From: Nitrospirota bacterium
GTDB lineage: Bacteria > Nitrospirota > Thermodesulfovibrionia > Thermodesulfovibrionales > Magnetobacteriaceae
Reading direction: 5' to 3'
DNA: 12,429 bases
NCBI GenBank assembly: GCA_015233265.1
Contig: JADFXZ010000009.1
Location: forward strand, 14,627-27,055
The notes beneath the pieces are model-generated. The model ran no database searches. It was not told where the DNA came from and worked only from the letters and a program-made list of their open reading frames with translations. The translations under genes and the position numbers were made by a program. The stretch's first letter is position 1. Every line of letters starts with the position of its first letter. Shown piece after piece: positions 6,783 to 12,429 of the stretch.

Positions 6783-8198
6783 ATGAAAACTGGTAAAGTG
6801 GCGCAAGTAATAGGGGCGGTTGTCGACGTTGCCTTTGAAGGAGATCTCCCTGCGATATTAAATGCCCTGAAAATTGAAACCCCTGGTGACCCGGCCAACA
6901 ACATTCCGCCAATACGGCTGACACTTGAGACGGCGTCTCATATAGGAGACGGCATGGTAAGGACAATCGCCATGACCTCTACAGACGGCCTCGTCAGAGG
7001 GATGCCAGTTGTCGACACTGGCAAGCCTATTTCCATTCCAGTGGGTAATGAAACCCTGGGCAGGATAGTAAATGTCCTCGGTGAGCCAAGCGACAACAAA
7101 GGCCCGATTAACGCGGCTGAGCACTGGTCAATCCACAGGGAGGCCCCGGAGTTTATCGAGCAGGAGCCGACGACTCAGGTATTTGAGACCGGCGTTAAGG
7201 TGTTCGACCTGATGATACCGTTTGTCAGGGGTGGAAAGATTGGCATGTTTGGCGGCGCTGGAGTAGGCAAGACGGTTGTCATCATGGAGATGATTAATAA
7301 TATCGCAATGGTGCACGGCGGCGTGTCGGTGTTTGCCGGCGTTGGTGAGAGAACCAGAGAGGGAAACGACCTCTATGGTGAGATGTGCGACTCAGGGGTT
7401 ATAAACAAGGCTGCCCTGGTCTACGGTCAGATGAACGAACCACCTGGGGCAAGGCTGCGTGTTGCCTTAACCGCCCTGACCACATCGGAGTATTTCAGAG
7501 AGCAGGGACAGGATGTTCTTCTGTTTATCGACAATATATTCAGGTTTACGCTTGCAGGGTCAGAGGTCTCAGCGCTGCTTGGCAGAATGCCGTCAGCCGT
7601 TGGTTATCAGCCCAATCTTGCCACTGACATGGGCGAACTCCAAGAGCGAATCACTACGACAAAGAAAGGCTCGATTACTTCTATGCAGGCCATTTACGTC
7701 CCTGCAGATGACCTTACAGACCCGGCTGTTGCCACGGCATTTACGCATCTTGACGCCACTGTCGTTCTATCGAGGAAGATCTCTGAGCTTGGCATATATC
7801 CGGCGGTTGACCCGCTTGATTCCACATCGAGAATCCTAAACCCATTGATAATAGGTGACGAGCACTACAACACATCGAGAAAGGTGCAGATGATTCTCCA
7901 GAGATACAAGGAACTTCAGGACATTATAGCCATATTGGGCATGGAGGAACTCTCTGAGGATGATAAGGTCATCGTGGCGAGGGCGCGCAAGGTTCAGCGA
8001 TTTTTGAGCCAGCCGTTTCATGTGGCTGAGAAATTTACGGGAATGCAGGGCAAGTATGTCAAACTTGCTGATACGATAAAGGGATTCAATGCCATAGCTG
8101 ATGGCAAATATGACGACATGCCTGAGCAGTCCTTCTACATGGTGGGCACAATCGAAGAGGCCGAAGAAAAGGCCAAATCACTTGGCTGGCAGAGATAG
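6783..8198 (+). CDS. atpD: ATP synthase F1 subunit beta
   Basis: The 471-residue catalytic subunit. The Walker A loop GGAGVGKT is at residues 157-164; the catalytic glutamate is E189 in VGERTREGNDLY; Walker B is in VLLFIDNIFRF. The adenine-binding and C-terminal regions are complete, and the DELSEED lever appears as EELSEDD at residues 388-394. All catalytic residues I can place are present, so the enzyme should be active. It is preceded by a strong Shine-Dalgarno AGAGGAGG. The 30-base gap before it, with the AT-rich word TATAATAATG, is the longest spacing inside the operon. Confidence 0.99.
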   Translation: MKTGKVAQVIGAVVDVAFEGDLPAILNALKIETPGDPANNIPPIRLTLETASHIGDGMVRTIAMTSTDGLVRGMPVVDTGKPISIPVGNETLGRIVNVLGEPSDNKGPINAAEHWSIHREAPEFIEQEPTTQVFETGVKVFDLMIPFVRGGKIGMFGGAGVGKTVVIMEMINNIAMVHGGVSVFAGVGERTREGNDLYGEMCDSGVINKAALVYGQMNEPPGARLRVALTALTTSEYFREQGQDVLLFIDNIFRFTLAGSEVSALLGRMPSAVGYQPNLATDMGELQERITTTKKGSITSMQAIYVPADDLTDPAVATAFTHLDATVVLSRKISELGIYPAVDPLDSTSRILNPLIIGDEHYNTSRKVQMILQRYKELQDIIAILGMEELSEDDKVIVARARKVQRFLSQPFHVAEKFTGMQGKYVKLADTIKGFNAIADGKYDDMPEQSFYMVGTIEEAEEKAKSLGWQR

Positions 8199-8203
8199 GG
8201 CTG

Positions 8204-8467
8204 ATGACAGACAAACTAACGCTTGAGATAATCACCCCTGAGGGGTTTACATTTACAGAGGAAGTCGATGAGCTGACTGCCCCGGGCACCATGGGGGAGT
8301 TTGGGGTGCTGCCCGGTCACGCGCCCTTTATGACTACGTTGGAAACCGGTGCGATAACCTACAAGACTGGCAACACATCTAAGCAAGTTGTGGTGAAAGC
8401 CGCCTATGCCCAGGTCATCGATGACCACGTGCTGGTACTGGCTGACAGCGCCGAATTAAAACAGTAG
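8204..8467 (+). CDS. atpC: ATP synthase F1 subunit epsilon, short form without the C-terminal helices
   Basis: Only 87 residues, where most bacterial epsilon subunits have about 130-140. The N-terminal beta-sandwich is complete: LTLEIITPEGFTF, the TAPGTMGEFGVLPGHAPF signature, and the final strands to VLADSAE. The protein stops two residues later, where the two-helix C-terminal domain would begin. That domain normally inhibits ATP hydrolysis by inserting into F1, so this enzyme should lack epsilon-type inhibition. Short epsilon proteins of similar size are known, for example in green sulfur bacteria, so this may be a normal lineage form rather than damage. It starts 5 bases after atpD. Its TAG is followed in the same frame by three sense codons and then the U32 gene. 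Confidence 0.95.
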   Translation: MTDKLTLEIITPEGFTFTEEVDELTAPGTMGEFGVLPGHAPFMTTLETGAITYKTGNTSKQVVVKAAYAQVIDDHVLVLADSAELKQ

Positions 8468-8479
8468 AGGCGTCACATA
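8466..8479 (+). promoter_or_regulatory. Ribosome binding site and apparent ATA start of the U32 gene
   Basis: AGAGG (8466-8470) lies 6 bases before ATA at 8477-8479. This is ideal spacing for initiation at ATA. The only standard start codon nearby in frame, TTG at 8495, is 24 bases from this site and would remove conserved residues. Confidence 0.55.
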
Positions 8480-9679
8480 AAAAAGCCGGAACTATTGTCG
8501 CCCGCCGGTTCGATAGACAAGCTCAGGGCGGCGCTGCACTATGGGGCGGATGCGGTATATCTTGGACTGTCTGACTTCAGCCTTCGCGCAAAGGCCGGTA
8601 ATTTCTCAATAGATACTCTCAAAAACACAATTACTGACGTCCATGAATGCGGCAAAAAGGCATACGTCACAATAAATATATTCCCGCACAACGCCGACCT
8701 CGCACCTATTGAGGCTCATATCAAGGCGCTTAGTGAGCTGCGGCCAGACGCTGTAATAGTCTCGGACTTGGGCATATTTGACATGTTAAAGACACTTGCT
8801 CCAGAGATTGCCGTCCACATCAGCACACAGGCAAATATTACGAACTACCGGGCAGCCCGCACATGGGAGCGTCTTGGCGCAGCCCGCCTTGTCCTCTCCC
8901 GAGAGCTTTCAATCGATGAGATACGCGCAATCAGGGACTCTGTCACAATTGAGCTGGAGTGCTTTGTTCACGGCTCTCTGTGTCTATCCTATTCGGGCAG
9001 GTGCTATCTCAGCAGTTTTCTGGCAAATCGCGGGGCGAACAAGGGCCTGTGTACGAATTCGTGCAGATGGAGCTATCAGCTGATGGAGCAGACGCGCCCG
9101 GGGGAATATATGCCGGTCTTTGAAGACGACCGTGGTGCGTATATATTAAGCCCGCGCGACCTGTGCATGATAGAGCATCTCGATAAACTTTACGAAGCAG
9201 GTGTTGACAGTTTCAAAATCGAAGGCCGGACAAAAGGCGTCAACTACGTCTCAGGCGTGACGAAGGTATACCGCGAGGCAATAAACGCCCTCACAGCAGT
9301 GCCATATAAAATAAATGCCGCATGGCTCAAAGAGCTTGAGCAGTTTTCAAACCGTGGATTCACAACAGGCATGTACTTAGGCAAGCACCCGGACGCCGAT
9401 TACAGCTACGACGAGACCCACGCCCCGGCCACTTACGCAATCGCCGGAGTAGTTAAGGCAGTCAACGGCCAAACGGCAACCGTACTTCTAAGAGGCAACT
9501 TAGCCGCTGGTGATGATGTAGTATTCCTGTCATCGGGCACACAAAACGGCGCATACACAATAAAAGAACTAACGGACGCCGAAGGACAATCTTTATCAAT
9601 TGGTCATAACGAAGACATAGTATTTATAGAAGTCCCCGAAGGCGTAAAGAAACATGATATAATTCGACGTCTGGTTTGA
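8477..9679 (+). CDS. U32-family protein, probable tRNA hydroxylation factor (YegQ/TrhP-like)
   Basis: Read from ATA 8477 it has 400 residues and opens (M)KKPELLSPAGSIDKL then GADAVYLG, exactly as U32 proteins do. The U32 signature ECFVHGSLCLSYSGRCYLS is complete, and with GLCTNSC further on gives four cysteines placed as in the family's iron-sulfur or metal site. DSFKIEGR and the NRGFTTG segment are also typical, followed by a small beta-rich C-terminal domain. YegQ/TrhP proteins act with prephenate to hydroxylate a wobble uridine of tRNA; other U32 members act in ubiquinone synthesis or were first called collagenases, so the exact role is inferred. In-frame standard starts within the first codons are limited to TTG 8495, which would give 394 residues without KKPELL. 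Codon use and composition match the ATP synthase genes, and co-transcription is likely. Its 3' end is duplicated at 11127-11342. Confidence 0.88.
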   Translation: MKKPELLSPAGSIDKLRAALHYGADAVYLGLSDFSLRAKAGNFSIDTLKNTITDVHECGKKAYVTINIFPHNADLAPIEAHIKALSELRPDAVIVSDLGIFDMLKTLAPEIAVHISTQANITNYRAARTWERLGAARLVLSRELSIDEIRAIRDSVTIELECFVHGSLCLSYSGRCYLSSFLANRGANKGLCTNSCRWSYQLMEQTRPGEYMPVFEDDRGAYILSPRDLCMIEHLDKLYEAGVDSFKIEGRTKGVNYVSGVTKVYREAINALTAVPYKINAAWLKELEQFSNRGFTTGMYLGKHPDADYSYDETHAPATYAIAGVVKAVNGQTATVLLRGNLAAGDDVVFLSSGTQNGAYTIKELTDAEGQSLSIGHNEDIVFIEVPEGVKKHDIIRRLV

Positions 9680-9709
9680 TGAGGCAACTTCTTTCGACAC
9701 ATTTTATAA

Positions 9710-9758
9710 GGACATAAAGTAAATTTATATTGAATATTTCAGATGCTTTATGTTATCC
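9710..9758. repeat. Imperfect inverted repeat ahead of the AT-rich gene
   Basis: CATAAAG (9713-9719) is mirrored by CTTTATG (9746-9752), and outside it GGA (9710-9712) matches TCC (9756-9758) with three unpaired bases on the right. The loop is 26 bases and AT-rich. There is no T-run after it, so it does not look like a terminator. It covers a candidate promoter and may be an operator or a site boundary. Confidence 0.35.
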
Positions 9759-9759
9759 T
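9730..9759 (+). promoter_or_regulatory. Candidate promoter for the AT-rich gene
   Basis: TTGAAT (9730-9735) and TATCCT (9754-9759) are 18 bases apart, putting the start near 9766 and a leader of about 35 bases before the TTG start at 9801. The -10 half falls in the right arm of the inverted repeat. In such AT-rich DNA this match could be chance. Confidence 0.3.
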
Positions 9760-9800
9760 AACGTTGCGGAGTGTCAGGAATTGAAAAGGAGGATATAACT

Positions 9801-10556
9801 TTGAGTGAACAATATCATCTTCAAAATGCACGAACTGGTCTATATGTTGAAGTGTACCTGCCAACTGAACGTAAAGATGGAAATAGTAATGAAAATATTT
9901 GTAAAAGTTTATATACATTTCATCTTAAAGATATTCTAAATAAAGGACTTAATATTTCATATGTAAAAGAGAATATATTGAAAGAGGAATTCAAGAATTT
10001 TCTTAAAGATTATAGTATTTATAATAAAATATATCCAGAGACTGGAGACGCTAATCCAGATATGCAATTAATAGATAAAATGTCTGAAACATTTCACGGA
10101 TATTCTATATATGGAGTAGATGGTACATTTAAAAGTAGTAATGGAATAGACAGAGACCATTCATTGGTTACAAGAATAATGTTTCTACCTGATTTTGAAA
10201 ATATAAGGAAATGTATTAACTTTAATGATAAAAGCATAAATGATAAAAAGATCAATCAAATGATTGAATTCTATTTGAAATTTGATAGATTAATGAAATA
10301 TTGGAAAGGTTATGGAAATGAGAAGAATGACGATAATAATCCAGCTAAATATGAACCTGACTATGTTGAGCTCAGGAAATACATAAGGAGATGGTCGAGT
10401 GATGTAACAATATTTGTCTTTTGTTACTTTATGTTTAATATATGTAGCCGAATAATAAATTTAAAAAAGGAATGTTTATGCAAAGAAATAGAAAGAGAAA
10501 TATGGGTAACATCATTTTGGGATATTGCTGTTAACAGTGCAATATTGACAAAGTAG
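9801..10556 (+). CDS. Unrecognised protein in an AT-rich island
   Basis: I do not recognise the family. Counted from TTG 9801, which stands 7 bases behind GGAGG (9789-9793), the protein has 251 residues; the open frame extends back to GTG 9771 but without a ribosome site. It is rich in K, N, I, Y and F. It begins EQYHLQNARTGLYVEVYLP, has a DGTFKSSNGIDRDHSLVTR segment near 107-125, a polar NEKNDDNN linker near 173-180, and a hydrophobic stretch near 202-217 (TIFVFCYFMF) that may be a membrane or buried helix. Lines I counted have roughly 20-30 percent G+C, far below the ATP synthase genes, which suggests horizontal origin. It lies just upstream of a toxin-antitoxin-like pair and could be a defence or mobile-element cargo gene, but nothing in the sequence proves that. 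Confidence 0.8.
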   Translation: MSEQYHLQNARTGLYVEVYLPTERKDGNSNENICKSLYTFHLKDILNKGLNISYVKENILKEEFKNFLKDYSIYNKIYPETGDANPDMQLIDKMSETFHGYSIYGVDGTFKSSNGIDRDHSLVTRIMFLPDFENIRKCINFNDKSINDKKINQMIEFYLKFDRLMKYWKGYGNEKNDDNNPAKYEPDYVELRKYIRRWSSDVTIFVFCYFMFNICSRIINLKKECLCKEIEREIWVTSFWDIAVNSAILTK

Positions 10557-10576
10557 AAGACTGGATTCAATGTTTT

Positions 10577-10840
10577 ATGGAAGTAATCCTTGATTATCAC
10601 ACATTACAGAGGGCTGAAGAACGCGGCACAAATGAATTTGAAATAAGAGACGTTATCGAAACAGGTTTCACTATTTCGGCGAAGTATGGTAGAGCAGGGA
10701 AAGCTAAAGTATATACATACAGACAACAGCGTTTGAATAAATATTATGACCAAAAAAGAGTTGAAGTGTTTTATATAATTGACGAAAATGTTATAATAAC
10801 AGTAACAGTCTATGTCTATTACGGCAAGTGGGAGGTATGA
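10577..10840 (+). CDS. DUF4258 protein, probable toxin of a toxin-antitoxin pair
   Basis: An 87-residue basic protein. The N-terminal part YHTLQRAEERGTNEFEIRDV matches the DUF4258 pattern in which a residue such as H is followed by RA-x-ERG and a D/E-I-x-x-V helix; the C-terminal half ends in beta strands, VEVFYIIDENVIITVTVY and YYGKWE. DUF4258 proteins resemble the RelE/ParE fold and are often treated as toxins that act on RNA or gyrase, though for this family the activity is inferred. It starts 20 bases after the unrecognised gene and its TGA is immediately followed by the ATG of the DUF2283 gene. The Shine-Dalgarno at its own start is weak. Confidence 0.8.
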   Translation: MEVILDYHTLQRAEERGTNEFEIRDVIETGFTISAKYGRAGKAKVYTYRQQRLNKYYDQKRVEVFYIIDENVIITVTVYVYYGKWEV

Positions 10841-11053
10841 ATGCGTATAACCTATAGTGACAGAGGGGATATTCTTTATCTTAGACTTGATGATAGGGTT
10901 CAGGATTTGATGAACTCTCGCCTTTCAGAAGATATTGTCCTTGACATAGGCGCTGACGAAAAAATAGCTGGGATAGAAATCATGAACGCCTCAAAAAATA
11001 TTCGTTTAGACCAACTATTGCCGGTTTTTTATGACTCCTCGAAAGGAAATTGA
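10841..11053 (+). CDS. DUF2283 protein, probable antitoxin partner
   Basis: A 70-residue acidic protein opening MRITYSDRGDILYLRL, then VLDIGADEKIAGIEIMNAS, the standard DUF2283 plan in which a short beta-rich domain carries D-x-LY and GxEI motifs. It starts directly at the base after the DUF4258 stop, with GGGAGG (10830-10835 region) inside the end of that gene, so translation of the two should be coupled. DUF2283 genes commonly sit beside DUF4258 genes, and the pair behaves like a type II toxin-antitoxin cassette in gene neighbourhoods. No DNA-binding motif is obvious, so self-regulation cannot be read here. Confidence 0.8.
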   Translation: MRITYSDRGDILYLRLDDRVQDLMNSRLSEDIVLDIGADEKIAGIEIMNASKNIRLDQLLPVFYDSSKGN

Positions 11054-11126
11054 ATATTTTAGGGACACATTCGTTCATAAATGCTCATGAGGCAGATCTG
11101 AACTTACGATATGTTCAACGGCGACA

Positions 11127-11360
11127 GCCGGAGTCAGTCAAGGCAGTCAACGGCCAAACGGCAACCGTGCTATTAAAAGACAAGGTAGCCGCCGGTGACG
11201 AGGTAGTATTTCTGTGATCGGGCACACAAAACGGCTCATACACAATAAAAAACTCATCGACGCCGAAGGACAATCTTTAGCAGTTGGTCACAACGAAGAC
11301 ACAGTATTTATAGAAGTCCCCGCTGGTGTAAAGAAAAATGATCCTAAAAACGGCAGTTAA
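11127..11360 (+). pseudogene. Broken duplicate of the 3' end of the U32 gene
   Basis: Positions 11127-11342 align with 9443-9658 inside the U32 gene, 216 bases each, with several exact runs of about 20 bases or more, for example AGTATTTATAGAAGTCCCCG. The copy reads KAVNGQTATVLL and AAGDEVVFL, then a TGA (11215-11217) replaces the TCA serine codon. It also has a one-base insertion near 11135 and a one-base deletion near 11248-11253, after which the frame reads AEGQSLAVGHNEDTVFIEV and ends NDPKNGS at TAA 11360. Many differences from the intact gene are silent or conservative, so it was probably under selection for some time, or came from a related strain, before it broke. It has no start of its own. 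Confidence 0.9.
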
Positions 11361-11656
11361 GTGTCAAAAGCACCTGGCATAAGTGCGAAATAAAATGGTT
11401 GAGCGGGTGGTTTTTGTAGAATTAGTCTAAAAGCGCATGTGATAATAATCTTCATTTTTTCTGCAGAATTCAAATGCTCTGCATATGTTTTTACGGATGT
11501 TCCCCTGAGAAATACATGTATGTCCGCGATTTTAAAGAATAATTTTAAAACACTAAGTGGCTACATTAAATATACTTGAAAATGAAGCGCTTAATTATAG
11601 CTTGTAGCGGATGTTCCTGGTAAAAAAGTGTGATAAAAGGCTGTAAGTATATGATA
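11361..11656. other. Gene-free stretch between the U32 duplicate and the transposase
   Basis: No coding frame of convincing quality was seen here. It holds a small inverted repeat TGCAGA/TCTGCA (11462-11483), and the 10-base word CGGATGTTCC twice in the same direction, at 11494-11503 and 11608-11617. The right copy lies about 40 bases from the transposase stop and could belong to the end of the insertion sequence; the left could be an older remnant. The true IS boundary cannot be fixed without the other end. Confidence 0.5.
11607..11630. mobile_element. Possible left end of the insertion sequence
   Basis: The region GCGGATGTTCCTGG just outside the transposase 3' end lies where a terminal inverted repeat should be. 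It shares CGGATGTTCC with 11494-11503. The opposite terminus is outside the window, so this is only a candidate. Confidence 0.25.
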
Positions 11657-11666
11657 TTATATCATA
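11650..11666. repeat. Short AT-rich hairpin at the transposase stop codon
   Basis: ATGATA (11651-11656) and TATCAT (11660-11665) are exact inverse complements around TTA, the transposase stop on the minus strand; one further T-A pair extends the stem. It could fold at the end of the mRNA but lacks a T-run. Confidence 0.3.
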
Positions 11667-12429
11667 ATGCGGCGGAAGGTCAGTTTTTTCTTAGTGGTTA
11701 CAATGATACCTTTGCTGGGCAGTACCTCCGGCATTTTGACCTGAGCGGCATCTATCAATTTTTCGACAGACTCACGGGGATGAGGTATCTGATTCAATGC
11801 CTTGTCGACCCCATTAAACGATACTTCCTCGACACATAAGGTGCAAAGCTCTTTTATCCCTTCCTCTACCGTAATATCCAGATGCTGCCATCTTATGGCA
11901 AGTTCCTGAATAATTCTATAGGCCAGCATTACTACAAACACATGCCCCCGTGTGCGTGTTTCAAGACGTACATGAATCGGGCGAAGCTCCAGCTCAACCG
12001 TCTTACTGCTGCGAAATGCCCACTCCACAGATGATAAATCCTTGTATCGGCCATGAATCGTCTCCGCTGTGGCGGATTGCTCGGAAAGGTCACTTGTTAT
12101 CACATAACAGCCGTCGAGTTTTGCCTCTTCTTTTAATGCCTCCTTATCTATGCTCAACACAACCTCTCTTGAGTTACCAGTCACTGTTACCCACAATGAT
12201 TCCAGCTTATCCTCACGTGATTTACGTATCTCCTGTGCACGCTGGGGATTACGCCTCAATATATACCGGATGCTGTCGCTTTTTACCTCGGCTAACCCCT
12301 GGTCAAATAAATCCATTTGGATTACCCCATTGTTTATCAGCGTCTCTATCTGTGGTTTCGTTATTGCCGTTATGTAATGAAATCCTTCTGTCTGTAAATC
12401 CTCAATCTGCTTACTCTTTATCATCCCTC
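11657..12429 (-). CDS. IS1634/IS4-type transposase, C-terminal part (runs off the window)
   Basis: The frame is open from the window edge to TAA at 11657, 257 codons visible. It contains the end of a DDE transposase: DGCYVITSDL, then RYKDLSSVEWAFRSSK, which fits the IS4-group Y-(2)-x-(3)-E-(6)-K signature with the catalytic Glu in VEWAF, Leu where many members have Arg, and Lys 7 residues on. RPIHVR and TRGHVFVVMLAYRI follow, as in IS1634-family enzymes, and a basic tail ends the protein. The first two catalytic Asp residues lie beyond the edge. The Met at 12424 follows GAGGG but is an internal residue by comparison with the family. What is seen has no frameshift, so the element may be intact. 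Confidence 0.9.
   Translation of the reverse strand, partial: GMIKSKQIEDLQTEGFHYITAITKPQIETLINNGVIQMDLFDQGLAEVKSDSIRYILRRNPQRAQEIRKSREDKLESLWVTVTGNSREVVLSIDKEALKEEAKLDGCYVITSDLSEQSATAETIHGRYKDLSSVEWAFRSSKTVELELRPIHVRLETRTRGHVFVVMLAYRIIQELAIRWQHLDITVEEGIKELCTLCVEEVSFNGVDKALNQIPHPRESVEKLIDAAQVKMPEVLPSKGIIVTTKKKLTFRRIMI

Noticed and set aside
7385..7839. Plus-strand frames inside atpD in other phases
   Set aside because: They overlap fully conserved beta subunit coding sequence and have no ribosome sites; shadows of atpD.
9679..11106. Short words shared on both sides of the AT-rich island (ATGAGGCA, GACACATT, ATTGAATATTT) as attachment-site repeats
   Set aside because: They are 8-11 bases, AT-rich, and occur in the opposite order on the two sides, so they do not form a single direct repeat.
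11630..11839. 69-codon plus-strand frame near the transposase end
   Set aside because: It is antisense to the transposase C-terminus and shows no family features.

Overview
The window reads as the chromosome of a Gram-negative, possibly anaerobic bacterium. Its core is an F1F0 ATP synthase gene cluster in the order b', b, delta, alpha, gamma, beta, epsilon, followed directly by a U32-family protein gene. Two different b subunits, a signal-peptide-like front end on b, no a or c subunit genes at the start of the cluster, and a very short epsilon fit a Nitrospirota or deltaproteobacteria-like lineage. That placement is inferred from protein style and layout, not from any search.

Layout. Positions 1-2055 hold leftward genes: a gene cut by the window edge (1-86), a secreted zinc-dependent phospholipase C-like protein (93-869), and murB for peptidoglycan precursor synthesis (994-2055). 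Positions 2120-2596 hold the wreck of a leftward toxin-antitoxin pair: an antitoxin C-terminus, then a PIN-domain toxin with a lost N-terminus and two frameshifts. A good sigma70-type promoter at 2701-2730 starts the rightward ATP synthase operon (2801-8467). The genes overlap or nearly touch, with the largest gap (30 bases) just before atpD. The U32 gene (8477-9679) follows and appears to begin at an ATA codon.

From about 9680 to 11060 the base composition falls sharply. This AT-rich island carries one unrecognised gene (9801-10556), read from a TTG codon behind a strong Shine-Dalgarno, and a tightly coupled DUF4258/DUF2283 pair that looks like a toxin-antitoxin module. Right of the island, at 11127-11342, lies a degenerate second copy of the 3' end of the U32 gene, so the island sits between a working U32 3' end and its broken duplicate. 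After about 300 bases without a gene comes the C-terminal part of an IS1634/IS4-type transposase on the minus strand (11657-12429), running off the window.

How the genes work together. The delta-alpha-gamma-beta-epsilon products form F1, and b and b' form the peripheral stalk; the proton channel (a) and rotor ring (c) must be encoded elsewhere. Epsilon keeps only its beta-sandwich domain, so the usual inhibitory helical domain is missing. The U32 protein, probably a tRNA hydroxylation factor of the YegQ/TrhP type, is likely co-transcribed. The regions on either side of the operon are where toxin-antitoxin and IS debris has collected.
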